Positions 17,287 through 26,654 of a stretch of DNA of 64,000 nt are shown here, in pieces (position 1 is the stretch's first letter; every line of letters begins with the position of its first letter). The notes below the pieces were generated by a model. That model was given only the letters and a program-made list of their open reading frames with translations. It was not told where the DNA came from and made no database searches. The stretch covers positions 2,232,001 to 2,296,000 of the forward strand of contig NZ_CP083950.1 in the NCBI RefSeq assembly GCF_006439395.2, read 5' to 3'. This stretch comes from Mesorhizobium sp. B4-1-4 (GTDB taxonomy: Bacteria; Pseudomonadota; Alphaproteobacteria; Rhizobiales; Rhizobiaceae). Position numbers and translations under genes: made by a program.

Positions 17287-18402
17287 TTAAGCAACCTCGG
17301 TCTCGATACGAGGATACATTCTTTGTGCTCGTTTCGCCCCCCATTGCCGTGCTGGATTCTCAACAACTAAGTATGAGAATTCAGCCACAGCAAAACTGAG
17401 CCCAACTGCGACAATCGTTCCCCCAATCTGCGCCGACACGCTGGAGAGAGGCAGCCCCGCACTTAGGCTAACCTCTTTGATAAGTGCATAAGCAGGTTGA
17501 TGAACGAGATACAGCGAATAAGACCGGCTGCCGACGTAGACTGCCAGGGCTCGCATCGACGCCGAACCGGTGAGTGCCTGCCTGTCAGCCGAAACAAGCA
17601 GCACTATAGATCCGGCGCTCAGGGCTACGAATCCCATGAAATAGGGAGAAAGCGCGGGCCGCGCCGTCACGATAAGCAAGACCGAGGCGGCAGCCAGCCC
17701 AGATTGCAAGATCGAGAGTCGCAGGGCCGCTATGCGCGACATGATCGCAGGCCATAACGACCATGCGAGCGCGATGGAGCATCCGAAAAGCAGCGAATCA
17801 GTCCGAACAAACCATAGAAGGTTCCCAAACTGACGAGCAGTGAGGACTTGCAAAAATGCGAGCGCCAGACACGCGACCAGAAGCCACCAACGTACGCCTA
17901 CGAACGCCAGCACAAATGGCGCAGCCAGATAGAATTGCTCCTCCAGGGACAGACTCCAGTAGGGCCACAGAGGCGAGGGATTGTACGTTCCCATCCACTG
18001 ATTGACACATGCGTAGATGTAGAAGTTTTCCAGATTGAATAGCGCTGCGACCCAGCTATCAAGCAGCCCATTGCCTTCGCCAAAGCTGCCAAAAGAGTTG
18101 AAAACGCTTCCAAGTGCGACGACTGCCGCGCCCCAGAAGAAAGCCGCCGGAAACAACCTGTAGAACCTTCGTCTCCAGAATTGGTAGCCGGTTGCCCAGA
18201 ATTTGGCTGGGTCTATGTCCCGGATAAGAATTCCTGTAATCAGAAACCCAGAGATTGCAAAAAATAGGTCTACTCCCCCGCCTAGCCAAAAGTAGCCGGT
18301 CCAATCCGCCCACTCAGGTACAATGACGACGAAGTGCGCAACCATCGTGATCGCAACGGCGAAGCCGCGTAGCAGTTCAATATCAAGATTCTTCCGTTTC
18401 AT
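17287..18402 (-). CDS. Acyltransferase 3 (OafA/YrhL-type) membrane protein
   Basis: 371 residues with about ten hydrophobic segments. It is a multi-pass O-acyltransferase of the family that acetylates lipopolysaccharide, exopolysaccharide or Nod factor. The start LDIELLRGFAVAITMVAHF and the segment GGGVDLFFAISGFLITGIL are family hallmarks, as is YWSLSLEEQFYL in the middle. Base composition is lower in GC than the flanking genes, in line with transfer as cargo of the island at 17195-19327. The acyl acceptor cannot be told from sequence. Confidence 0.92.
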   Translation of the reverse strand: MKRKNLDIELLRGFAVAITMVAHFVVIVPEWADWTGYFWLGGGVDLFFAISGFLITGILIRDIDPAKFWATGYQFWRRRFYRLFPAAFFWGAAVVALGSVFNSFGSFGEGNGLLDSWVAALFNLENFYIYACVNQWMGTYNPSPLWPYWSLSLEEQFYLAAPFVLAFVGVRWWLLVACLALAFLQVLTARQFGNLLWFVRTDSLLFGCSIALAWSLWPAIMSRIAALRLSILQSGLAAASVLLIVTARPALSPYFMGFVALSAGSIVLLVSADRQALTGSASMRALAVYVGSRSYSLYLVHQPAYALIKEVSLSAGLPLSSVSAQIGGTIVAVGLSFAVAEFSYLVVENPARQWGAKRAQRMYPRIETEVA

Positions 18403-18568
18403 CCCACAGGACTAGCGCCAACGGCCATCTGGTTCAACAACCGGTAGAGGGTCAGGTTGCAGTTGCGTAGTTAAGCATATTCGCCACCTGTCGCGGTCGT
18501 GCCTGCTACCGATCCGGGGAAATAACTTGCAGCACCGCCAATGCCGCCGACGACACCATTGCTACTAA

Positions 18569-19248
18569 CGTCATATCGCTTGGCTAGCTGAATATCGCGA
18601 CGGTGCCGGTGCGCGGCGCGCCAAAGGCAAGGTCGTCGTTGGCGTGGACATTCCAACACGGCAGGAGGTGAAGGGCGTACTGGCTGAAGCCACTGGCCGC
18701 TGGCGCCCGCTATTGATGGCGGCAGCCTTCTGCGGCTTGCGCGCGTCAGAGTTACGCGGTCTCCGGTGGGTGGACATCGAGGCCGCCAACATCCATCTCA
18801 GACAGCGTGCCGACCGCTTCAACCAGATTGGCCCGCCGAAGTCAGAGGCAGGCTTTCGAACCGTGCCGCTCCCCTCGCCCGTTGCGGCTGCGCTGGATGC
18901 ATGGCGGAAAGAATGCCGAAAGGCGATCTGGTGTTCCCGAATGGAAGCGGCAACGTCGAGCGGCTTTCCAACATCGTGCAGCGCGGTTACAATCCCGCAC
19001 AGGTCGTGGCCGGTGTCACAAACAAGGACGGTAAGGCCAAGTATGGAATGCACGCCCTGCGGCACTTCTTCGCATCATGGCTAATCAACAGGCCTGCGGA
19101 TGGCGGCCTCGGCTTGCCATTGAAAACCGTTCAAGAGAGAATGGGACATAGTTCTGTGGCCATCACTGGTGACGTCTATTCGCACCTGTTCCCGCGCGGA
19201 GACGATTCCGCCGAACTTGCTGCTGGCGTCAACTCGATCCTCGGATAA
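18569..19248 (+). pseudogene. Tyrosine recombinase (phage-type integrase), truncated and frameshifted
   Basis: The frame opens after a TAA at 18566-18568 and lacks the N-terminal arm-binding domain. The first part (to about 18905) gives PLLMAAAFCGLRASELRGLR with the first catalytic Arg. A one-base frame change near 18905-18925 then leads to PKGDLVFPNGSGNVERL, HALRHFF (His-x-x-Arg), MGHSS (His) and VYSHLF (Tyr), ending at 19248. The catalytic residues survive, but the frame is broken. It sits just inside the right att-like repeat, the usual place for the integrase of an integrative element. Confidence 0.88.
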
Positions 19249-19305
19249 GCAACATATTGGAACATAACCGAGAATTGCATAACAAAAACAAGGCAATTAG
19301 GCGGA

Positions 19306-19327
19306 CACAACGTCCGCGCTTCCGCCT
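19306..19327 (+). repeat. att-like direct repeat, right copy (original end of the corrinoid gene)
   Basis: This copy differs from 17195-17216 by one base (C for A at position 18). It still encodes HNVRASA and continues into a TGA stop (19328-19330) and, 30 bp later, a strong terminator. It is thus a displaced fragment of the pre-insertion corrinoid-protein gene end. Confidence 0.85.
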
Positions 19328-19361
19328 GAGCCTGACGGCGCCGCAATGAGCCATCAAAGAA

Positions 19362-19387
19362 CCGCGCCTTGCAGCGCGGCTTTTTTG
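19362..19387 (+). terminator. Rho-independent terminator, original terminator of the corrinoid-protein gene
   Basis: Stem CCGCGC / GCGCGG with loop CTTGCA (19362-19379) is followed by C and TTTTTTG. It lies 31 bp after the displaced stop codon of the corrinoid gene. Confidence 0.8.
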
Positions 19388-19416
19388 TTCCCAGATGATT
19401 GGGAAGGCCGCGCGGA

Positions 19417-19557
19417 TCAGGGCTTGGTGACGGTGTCCTTGACCGCCCTGGCCGTCGATTTGACGTCCTTGCCGACGCCGCAGACGGTGTTCGCGCAGGC
19501 CGTAAGGGCCAGGGCACAGGCAAGAACGGCAACAGGCCCTACGCGTAGCAGTTTCAT
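19417..19557 (-). CDS. Entericidin-like small lipoprotein
   Basis: 46 residues from the ATG at 19557. A lipoprotein signal (LACALALTAC, lipobox LTAC) precedes a short mature part NTVCGVGKDVKSTARAVKDTV, the pattern of the EcnA/EcnB family. It would be an outer-membrane-anchored peptide. The gene is antisense between the island and the DUF1638 gene; it shares the terminator region at 19362-19387. Confidence 0.75.
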   Translation of the reverse strand: MKLLRVGPVAVLACALALTACANTVCGVGKDVKSTARAVKDTVTKP

Positions 19558-19624
19558 GGACGGCGTCTCCCTCGATAGATAAATTAGCCCCGTGGCAACA
19601 AAGGCCGGCTCGACTGGTTCCATC

Positions 19625-20254
19625 ATGGCCAAGACACAGAAAACCAAACCGAATCAAGCGGACAAGGTGCTTATCATCGCCTGCGGGATGATTGCCCGCG
19701 AGGTGTTGGCCGTCAAGGAACAGCTCGGGCTGGATCACCTCGAATTGACATGTTTGCCGGCGGAGTTCCATTTCTATCCCGACCGCATCGCACCGGCCAT
19801 GGACAAGGCGATCGAGAAGGCCAAGGCAGAGGGTTATGAGCACATCTTCGTCGGCTATGCCGATTGCGGCACTGGCGGCCTGCTTGACCGCGTCCTGGAG
19901 AAACATGGCGTCGAGCGCATGGCTGGACCGCACTGCTTCGCCTTCTATCAAGGCATGGAAGCCTACGCGAAGGTCGCAGACGACGACATGATGTCCTTCT
20001 ACATGACGGACTTCCTCTGCCGTCAGTTCGATGCCTTCTTCATGAAGCCGCTCGGCCTCGACAAGCACCCGGAGCTGATCAAGGATTATTTCGGCAACTA
20101 CGAGAAGCTGATCTACCTCGCCCAGACCGACGATCCGGAACTCGACAAGGTCGCCGAGAAGGCCGCCGCCATGCTTGGCCTCGCCTATGAGCGCCGCGCG
20201 ACCGGCTTCGGAGATTTGACAGCAGGGCTGGCAAGTGCCGCGGCACAGAGCTGA
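19625..20254 (+). CDS. DUF1638 domain protein
   Basis: 209 residues from the ATG at 19625. It belongs to a family of unknown function that is common beside corrinoid methyltransferase genes. The start IIACGMIAREVLAV is typical, followed by LTCLPAEFHFYPDRI, IFVGYADCGTGGLL and GPHCFAFYQG; conserved Cys, His and Asp residues could form a metal or cofactor site. No signal peptide or membrane segment. Its place between the corrinoid protein and MetF-type genes suggests a role in cobamide or methyl-group handling; this is inference from context. Confidence 0.88.
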   Translation: MAKTQKTKPNQADKVLIIACGMIAREVLAVKEQLGLDHLELTCLPAEFHFYPDRIAPAMDKAIEKAKAEGYEHIFVGYADCGTGGLLDRVLEKHGVERMAGPHCFAFYQGMEAYAKVADDDMMSFYMTDFLCRQFDAFFMKPLGLDKHPELIKDYFGNYEKLIYLAQTDDPELDKVAEKAAAMLGLAYERRATGFGDLTAGLASAAAQS

Positions 20255-20480
20255 CAACTAGGCCGCCCCTTCCCCGGCCCGCAATGCAGCCAGCACATCG
20301 GCAAAGCTTGTCCTGCAGACGAATCCCAACCTGTCTCTCGCCGGCGACGCATCGGAGACCGAGTTCAAGCGCTGACGATGCTCGGGGCGCCTGATCACCA
20401 AGGATTAACCCGGACGCCCTAGCATAGCACGTGCCAAGGCCGGAGCCGGCCGCGTCTTGTCCAGCGGTGCGTCGCGAACC

Positions 20481-21254
20481 ATGGAACCCCAGAAGTCGAA
20501 CATCGTCGTCGTCACCGAAGGCGGGCCGCATATCTGGGCGGTCATCAACGCCATCGCCGACAGTTTGGGTCCCGTCAACGTCATCCTCGAAGCGCCTGAG
20601 TCCAAAAAGCAATTGCTGGTCAGGCGCGCCCGGCGCCAGGGTTGGGTCCCCGTCATCGGCCAGTTGGGCACGATGGTGCTGACGCGCCTGGGAAAGCGCT
20701 TCTTTGCCGGTCATGCCGACAGGATGATCGCCGAGCAGAACATGCAGCCCGAACCGAAACCGGGGCAGTCGATCATACACGTCCCCTCCGCCAACGCACC
20801 CGAATGCCTGGATGCCATAGCCACCCTCCGGCCGGGCGTCGTGTTTCTCGCCGGCTGCCGGATGCTGACGCGCGCCACGCTGTCGAAGATCACTTGTCCC
20901 GTTATCAACTACCACGCCGGCATCACGCCCAAATACCGTGGCATGAACGGCGGCTACTGGGCGCTGGCATCGGGTGATGCGCAAAATTTCGGCACCACCG
21001 TGCTGTTGGTCGATGCCGGCGTCGACACCGGCGGCGCGCTGCGGCAGGCGCGCGGCAAACCCGAACGCGGCGACAACATCTCAAACTATGCCCTGCGACA
21101 GGCCGCCTTTTCGCGCGACATCTGCGTGGCGGCGGTCCGCGATGTCCTGGCTGGAAGGCTCGCCACCATCGATCCGGGCTTGCCGTCACGGCAATGGTAT
21201 CATCCGACCATCTGGTTCTATCTCTGGACGGGCCTCAGAACCGGAATCTGGTAG
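20481..21254 (+). CDS. Formyltransferase-fold protein
   Basis: 257 residues from the ATG at 20481. The core INYHAGITPKYRGMNGGYWAL and FGTTVLLVDAGVDTGG match the 10-formyl-THF-dependent formyltransferase fold (PurN/Fmt/ArnA type), with the Asn-His pair and a downstream Asp. The N-terminal part is a Rossmann-like domain, and the C-terminal Fmt-specific domain is absent. In this operon it could act on formyl-THF or on an amine product of demethylation. The acceptor is unknown. Confidence 0.82.
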   Translation: MEPQKSNIVVVTEGGPHIWAVINAIADSLGPVNVILEAPESKKQLLVRRARRQGWVPVIGQLGTMVLTRLGKRFFAGHADRMIAEQNMQPEPKPGQSIIHVPSANAPECLDAIATLRPGVVFLAGCRMLTRATLSKITCPVINYHAGITPKYRGMNGGYWALASGDAQNFGTTVLLVDAGVDTGGALRQARGKPERGDNISNYALRQAAFSRDICVAAVRDVLAGRLATIDPGLPSRQWYHPTIWFYLWTGLRTGIW

Positions 21255-21456
21255 CTCTTCCTCGTCCGGACCAGCATGACGCGACGCAGCTTTCCGGCAC
21301 GCCCAGCCCGCCGCCGGCACACGCCGGAAACGAATAAACGCACCTTTCATTTTACGACATCCAAATGCGTCGCTTTTGAATGCGCGCGCGTCGTCCCATA
21401 ACAAGCGGGCCAACGAGGCTTGCGGCAATGCTCCAAAGTTCGAGGAGCGAGAATTC

Positions 21457-21759
21457 ATGGCCGATCTTATCGTCGTCTACTGGCGCGACATCCCTGCCCA
21501 GGTCATCGTCAAGAAGGGCCGGCAGAACGCCAAGCGCGAACTGCCGCTGCGTTTCACCGAGGCGATCGACATGTGCGCCATGCGCACCGGCGCCGGCGGC
21601 ACCGACGACTATCTCGCCGAATGGCGCAAGGCCGATCCGGTCCCGGTCGGCGACGATCTCGAAGCCGAGGTCGAAAAGGCCTTTCACGAGCTTGATGCGA
21701 AATATGACCGCGAGCGGCTGGTCGCTCTGGTCAAGGCGGGTGGCAAAGAAAATGTCTGA
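21457..21759 (+). CDS. Small 'virulence factor' domain protein
   Basis: 100 residues from the ATG at 21457. It matches the small conserved family labelled 'virulence factor' (LIVVYWRDIPAQVIVKKG, LPLRFTEAIDMCAMR, DDYLAEW). The label is historical; no biochemical role is established. It overlaps the start of the MTHFR C-terminal-domain gene by 8 bp, so the two are translationally coupled and the product probably works with that reductase unit. Confidence 0.8.
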   Translation: MADLIVVYWRDIPAQVIVKKGRQNAKRELPLRFTEAIDMCAMRTGAGGTDDYLAEWRKADPVPVGDDLEAEVEKAFHELDAKYDRERLVALVKAGGKENV

Positions 21760-22375
21760 CACGACTCCTGTCAAAGATGGCCAAAGGGTTGTCCAGCCGG
21801 TTACCCAGGCCACATTGGTCAAGAAGGCAGCGCCGAAATCCGACTACAAGCCGGCCGACGTGTCGCCGCAGCGGCGCGTACAGCGTTCCTTTGCGGTGAG
21901 ATTGTGGTCTATTCGGCACTCGCGATTGCTCGAATGGTTCTATGCCCGCTTCGCAGACACCTTCCTGCTGCTGCATCCCTTGTGGAAAGGGATCGGCTAT
22001 GGCCGCGTCGAAGCGCCGGTGAAGTTCGTCGAGAAGCGCGTCAAGGGCTTCATGTTCGACTGCCGCATGTGTGGCCAGTGCATTCTTTCGTCGACCGGCA
22101 TGTCGTGCCCGATGAACTGCCCCAAGCAATTGCGCAACGGCCCATGCGGCGGCGTGCGCGCCAATGGCAATTGCGAGGTCGAGCCCGATATGCCCTGCGT
22201 CTGGGTCAAGGCCTGGGAAGGTTCGCAGAACATGGTCAACAACGACAAGATCCTGACTGTGCAGAAGCCGGTCGATCAATCGTTGCGCGAAACTTCGGCC
22301 TGGCTACGTGTCACCGCGCAGGCTGCCGCGGCGCGCGAAGCCGCCGACAGCGCCAAGTCCGGAGCCGCCGCATGA
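21752..22375 (+). CDS. Methylenetetrahydrofolate reductase C-terminal domain protein (Cys-rich)
   Basis: 207 residues. It corresponds to the MTHFR C-terminal domain that is fused or associated with MetF in acetogens and related systems. About residues 100-155 hold a dense cysteine array (CRMCGQC, MSCPMNCPKQLRNGPCGGVR, GNCEVEPDMPC) expected to bind Fe-S or zinc. It starts inside the preceding gene and its stop overlaps the MetF-type start (ATGA), so the three products are made together. It probably passes electrons to the MetF subunit. Confidence 0.88.
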   Translation: MSDTTPVKDGQRVVQPVTQATLVKKAAPKSDYKPADVSPQRRVQRSFAVRLWSIRHSRLLEWFYARFADTFLLLHPLWKGIGYGRVEAPVKFVEKRVKGFMFDCRMCGQCILSSTGMSCPMNCPKQLRNGPCGGVRANGNCEVEPDMPCVWVKAWEGSQNMVNNDKILTVQKPVDQSLRETSAWLRVTAQAAAAREAADSAKSGAAA

Positions 22376-23463
22376 GCGACCGTCAGCGCGACGAGAACCC
22401 GGACGGCATTCACCTGCCGCTCGATCCCCTGCCCGGCCACTCTTCACGCGGCCGGCTGGAGCGCGTGCTGCGGCGCGGCGAATTCGCGGTGACGACCGAG
22501 CTCAATCCGCCGGACAGCGCCGATCCCGAGGATGTCTACAACAGAGCCAGGATCTTCGATGGCTGGGTCGACGCCATCAACGCCGTCGATGCCTCGGGCG
22601 CCAACTGCCACATGTCCTCGGTCGGCATCTGCGCGCTTCTGACCCGCATGGGCTATGCCCCGATCATGCAGATCGCCTGCCGCGACAAGAACCGCATCGC
22701 CATTCAGGGCGACGTGCTGGGCGGTGCCGCCATGGGTGTCGCCAACATGCTGTGCCTGACCGGCGATGGCGTGCAGGCCGGCGACCAGCCCGGGGCCAAG
22801 CCGGTGTTCGACCTCGATTCCATGTCGCTGCTCGAAACCGTCCGCATCATGCGCGACAACGGCAAGTTCCTGTCCGGCCGCAAGCTTACGACGCCGCCGC
22901 AGATCTTCCTCGGCGCGGCCGTCAACCCGTTCGCGCCGCCCTTCGACTTCCGCCCGATCCATCTCGGCAAGAAGATTGCCGCCGGCGCGCAGTTCGTGCA
23001 GACGCAGTATTGCTTCGACGTGCCGATGTTCAAGACGTTCATGCAGAAGGCGCGCGATCTCGGCCACACCGAGAAGGTGTTCATCCTGTGCGGTGTCGGC
23101 CCGCTCGCCTCGGCCAAGACGGCCAAATGGATCCGCTCCAATGTGCCGGGCATCCACATTCCGGATACCGTCATCAAGCGGCTCGAGGGCGCCCAGGACC
23201 AGAAGAAGGAAGGCAAGCAGCTCTGCATCGACATCATCAACGAGGTGAAGGAAATATCAGGCGTCTCGGGTGTCCATGTGATGGCCTACCGCCAGGAGGA
23301 ATATGTCGCCGAGATCGTCGATGAATCGGGCGTGCTCAAGGGCCGCCAGCCATGGAAGCGTGAGATTCGTCGCGACGATCAGATGGTCGCCGACCGGCTC
23401 GACCGCATCTTGCATGAGGACATTACCGAAACCCAGGTGGACATGGTGAAGACCGCGCATTGA
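22372..23463 (+). CDS. metF: Methylenetetrahydrofolate reductase (MetF family)
   Basis: 363 residues from the ATG at 22372, which overlaps the stop of the cysteine-rich partner. It interconverts 5,10-methylene-THF and 5-methyl-THF on a FAD TIM barrel. Visible family elements are FAVTTELNPPDSADPE at the first strand, the acidic/Asn positions in LCLTGDGVQAGDQPGAKPVFDLDS, and FVQTQYCFDV. With its partner it may run in the oxidative direction, taking methyl-THF made from substrate methyl groups back to methylene-THF, or supply methyl-THF for methionine synthesis. Another metF may exist elsewhere in the genome. Confidence 0.92.
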   Translation: MSDRQRDENPDGIHLPLDPLPGHSSRGRLERVLRRGEFAVTTELNPPDSADPEDVYNRARIFDGWVDAINAVDASGANCHMSSVGICALLTRMGYAPIMQIACRDKNRIAIQGDVLGGAAMGVANMLCLTGDGVQAGDQPGAKPVFDLDSMSLLETVRIMRDNGKFLSGRKLTTPPQIFLGAAVNPFAPPFDFRPIHLGKKIAAGAQFVQTQYCFDVPMFKTFMQKARDLGHTEKVFILCGVGPLASAKTAKWIRSNVPGIHIPDTVIKRLEGAQDQKKEGKQLCIDIINEVKEISGVSGVHVMAYRQEEYVAEIVDESGVLKGRQPWKREIRRDDQMVADRLDRILHEDITETQVDMVKTAH

Positions 23464-23506
23464 TCCGCGCGGAGAGCGACCATTCGCTTGATCAAAATCA
23501 GATAAC

Positions 23507-23528
23507 GATATAAAGAACTCTTTATATC
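23507..23528. promoter_or_regulatory. 22-bp perfect palindrome with ATAAAGA-AC-TCTTTAT core
   Basis: The core ATAAAGA-AC-TCTTTAT (23510-23525) is extended on both sides by GAT/ATC, giving a perfect 22-bp palindrome. It lies 17 bp upstream of the methyl-THF methyltransferase start. The same core, with a CT centre, lies in the promoter of the homocysteine methyltransferase at 8525-8540. A shared repressor responding to SAM or SAH is a fair guess. Confidence 0.7.
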
Positions 23529-23544
23529 ACGACGGAGAGATTTC

Positions 23545-24519
<975 letters not shown>

Positions 24520-24529
24520 GCGCGCAATC

Positions 24530-26599
24530 GTGAATTCACCTGCAAACATTACCGATCCGCTCGTGCTGTTCATGCCGTCCGGCAAGCGCGGGCGGTTTCC
24601 TGTCGGCACGCCGGTGCTCGATGCAGCGCGCCAGCTTGGCGTCTATGTCGAGAGCGTGTGCGGCGGACGCGCCACCTGTGGGCGGTGCCAGGTCGAGGTG
24701 CAGGAAGGCAATTTCGCCAAGCACAAGATCGTCTCCTCTAACGACCACATTTCGGCCAAGGGCCCCAAGGAAGAGCGCTATGAGCGCGTGCGCGGCCTGC
24801 CTGAACGGCGCCGCCTCTCCTGCTCGGCACAAATCCTCGGCGACCTCGTCATCGACGTGCCGCAGGATACCGTCATCAACGCGCAGACCATCCGCAAGGA
24901 TGCCGACACCAGGGTGATCGCCCGCGATACGGCCATCCGCATGTGCTATGTCGAGATCGAAGAACCCGACATGCACAAGCCGCTCGGCGATCTCGACCGG
25001 CTCAAGATCGCGCTGATGAAGGACTGGGGTCTCAAGAACCTCGAATTCGACTTCTATTTGCTGCCGCAGGTGCAGGGCATATTGCGCAAGGGCAACTGGA
25101 CCGCCACCGCCGCCATCCACAAGGATGCCGACAGCGACATAGCGCGTGTCATCGCCCTGTGGCCAGGCCTCAAGAACGAGGCCTATGGGCTCGCCTGCGA
25201 CATCGGCTCGACCACCATCGCCATGCATCTGGTGTCGCTGCTATCGGGTCGCGTCGCCGCTTCGTCGGGCACGTCGAACCCGCAGATCCGCTTCGGCGAG
25301 GATCTGATGAGCCGCGTCTCCTATGTGATGATGAACCCGGACGGCCGCGAAGGCATGACGGTCGCGGTGCGCGAGGCGATCTCCAGCCTCGTCGACAAGG
25401 TCTGCGCGGAAGGCAACGTCCAGCGCAACGACATCCTGGATTCCGTCTTCGTCGGCAATCCGATCATGCATCATTTGTTCCTCGGCATCGATCCGACCGA
25501 ACTCGGCGGCGCCCCCTTCGCGCTTGCCGTCTCGGGCGCCGTGCGCATCAAGGCATCCGACATCGGCCTCAAGCTCAACCAGGGCGCGCGGCTCTACATG
25601 CTGCCTTGTATCGCTGGCCATGTCGGTGCCGACGCGGCTGCCGTCACGCTGTCGGAAGGTCCGCATCGCCAGGACGAGATGATGCTGATCGTCGACGTCG
25701 GCACCAACGCCGAGATCGTGCTCGGCAACCGTGCGCGGGTCGTGGCGGCCTCTTCCCCGACCGGCCCGGCCTTCGAGGGCGCCGAAATCTCCGGCGGCCA
25801 GCGTGCGGCCCCCGGCGCCATCGAGCGCGTGCGCATCGATCCCGAAACGCTGGAGCCGAAATATCGCGTCATCGGCTCGGAACTGTGGTCCGACGAACCG
25901 GGCTTCCTCGACAGCGTGCAGGCGACCGGCGTCACCGGCATCTGCGGCTCCGGCATCATCGAGATCGTGGCGGAAATGTATCTCGCCGGTATCATTTCGG
26001 AAGATGGCGTCGTCGACGGCTCGCTCGCCGCGCGCTCGCCGCGTGTCGTCGCCAACGGCCGCACTTTCTCCTATGTGCTGAAGGAAGGCGAGCCGAAGAT
26101 CACCATCACCCAGACCGACGTGCGCGCCATCCAGCTCGCCAAGGCGGCGCTCTATGCCGGCACCAAGCTGCTGATGGAAAAGCAGCACACCGAGCATGTC
26201 GACCGCATCCACTTCGCCGGCGCCTTCGGCTCGTTCATCGATCCGAAATACGCCATGGTGCTGGGCCTGATCCCCGATTGCGACCTGGACAAGGTCTCGG
26301 CCGTCGGCAACGCCGCCGGCGCCGGTGCGCGGATGGCGCTGCTCAATCGCGGCTATCGCCGTGAGATCGAGGAGACGGTGAGCCAGATCGAAAAGATCGA
26401 GACCGCGCTGGAACCAAAATTCCAGGAGCATTTCGTCTATGCCATGGCACTGCCGAACAAGGTCGATCCGTTCCCGAAACTGTCGGCGGCGGTGAAACTG
26501 CCGCCACGCAAGACGGTGAGCGAGGACGGTGTGGCAGGCGATGCCACCCCGCGCCGGCGCTCACGCGAAGGCCACGCGGCGCGGCGGGGCCGCGAGTAG
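24530..26599 (+). CDS. Corrinoid reactivation protein (RACo/RamA-like, ferredoxin + ASKHA domain)
   Basis: 689 residues from a GTG at 24530, preceded by AGGGGATAAG; no in-frame ATG lies near. It reduces inactive Co(II) corrinoid back to Co(I) at the cost of ATP. A plant-type [2Fe-2S] ferredoxin domain has Cys44, Cys50, Cys53 and Cys98. The ASKHA ATPase part follows with GLACDIGSTTIAMHLV, VGNPIMHHLFLG, LIVDVGTNAEIVLG and ICGSGIIEIVAEMY. The gene begins 10 bp after the methyl-THF methyltransferase, so they are co-transcribed. Such a protein is needed whenever the corrinoid protein is not repaired by a SAM-dependent MetH domain. Confidence 0.94.
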   Translation: MNSPANITDPLVLFMPSGKRGRFPVGTPVLDAARQLGVYVESVCGGRATCGRCQVEVQEGNFAKHKIVSSNDHISAKGPKEERYERVRGLPERRRLSCSAQILGDLVIDVPQDTVINAQTIRKDADTRVIARDTAIRMCYVEIEEPDMHKPLGDLDRLKIALMKDWGLKNLEFDFYLLPQVQGILRKGNWTATAAIHKDADSDIARVIALWPGLKNEAYGLACDIGSTTIAMHLVSLLSGRVAASSGTSNPQIRFGEDLMSRVSYVMMNPDGREGMTVAVREAISSLVDKVCAEGNVQRNDILDSVFVGNPIMHHLFLGIDPTELGGAPFALAVSGAVRIKASDIGLKLNQGARLYMLPCIAGHVGADAAAVTLSEGPHRQDEMMLIVDVGTNAEIVLGNRARVVAASSPTGPAFEGAEISGGQRAAPGAIERVRIDPETLEPKYRVIGSELWSDEPGFLDSVQATGVTGICGSGIIEIVAEMYLAGIISEDGVVDGSLAARSPRVVANGRTFSYVLKEGEPKITITQTDVRAIQLAKAALYAGTKLLMEKQHTEHVDRIHFAGAFGSFIDPKYAMVLGLIPDCDLDKVSAVGNAAGAGARMALLNRGYRREIEETVSQIEKIETALEPKFQEHFVYAMALPNKVDPFPKLSAAVKLPPRKTVSEDGVAGDATPRRRSREGHAARRGRE

Positions 26600-26654
26600 T
26601 CATGCAAAGAAGAATGCCGCGTGTCATCTGACGCCGCATTTTTCTGACAATCCT

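Larger units (their letters stand above)
17195..19327. mobile_element. Small integrated island in the 3' end of the corrinoid-protein gene
   Basis: The segment is bounded by 22-bp direct repeats and holds only two genes: an acyltransferase-3 gene on the minus strand and a degraded tyrosine integrase on the plus strand. The interior is visibly more AT-rich than the flanks. The right repeat is followed at once by a perfect terminator and then the rest of the C1 operon, which shows that the island separated the corrinoid gene from its original terminator. The integrase is truncated and frameshifted, so the element is probably a fixed remnant. Confidence 0.8.

Noticed and set aside
23488..23514. 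A -35/-10 promoter just before the 23507 palindrome
   Set aside because: TTGATC and TATAAA are only 15 bp apart; too weak to list as a promoter.
26614..26645. Terminator after the reactivase gene
   Set aside because: Only about five continuous pairs can be formed before the T-run; the stem has mismatches and bulges.
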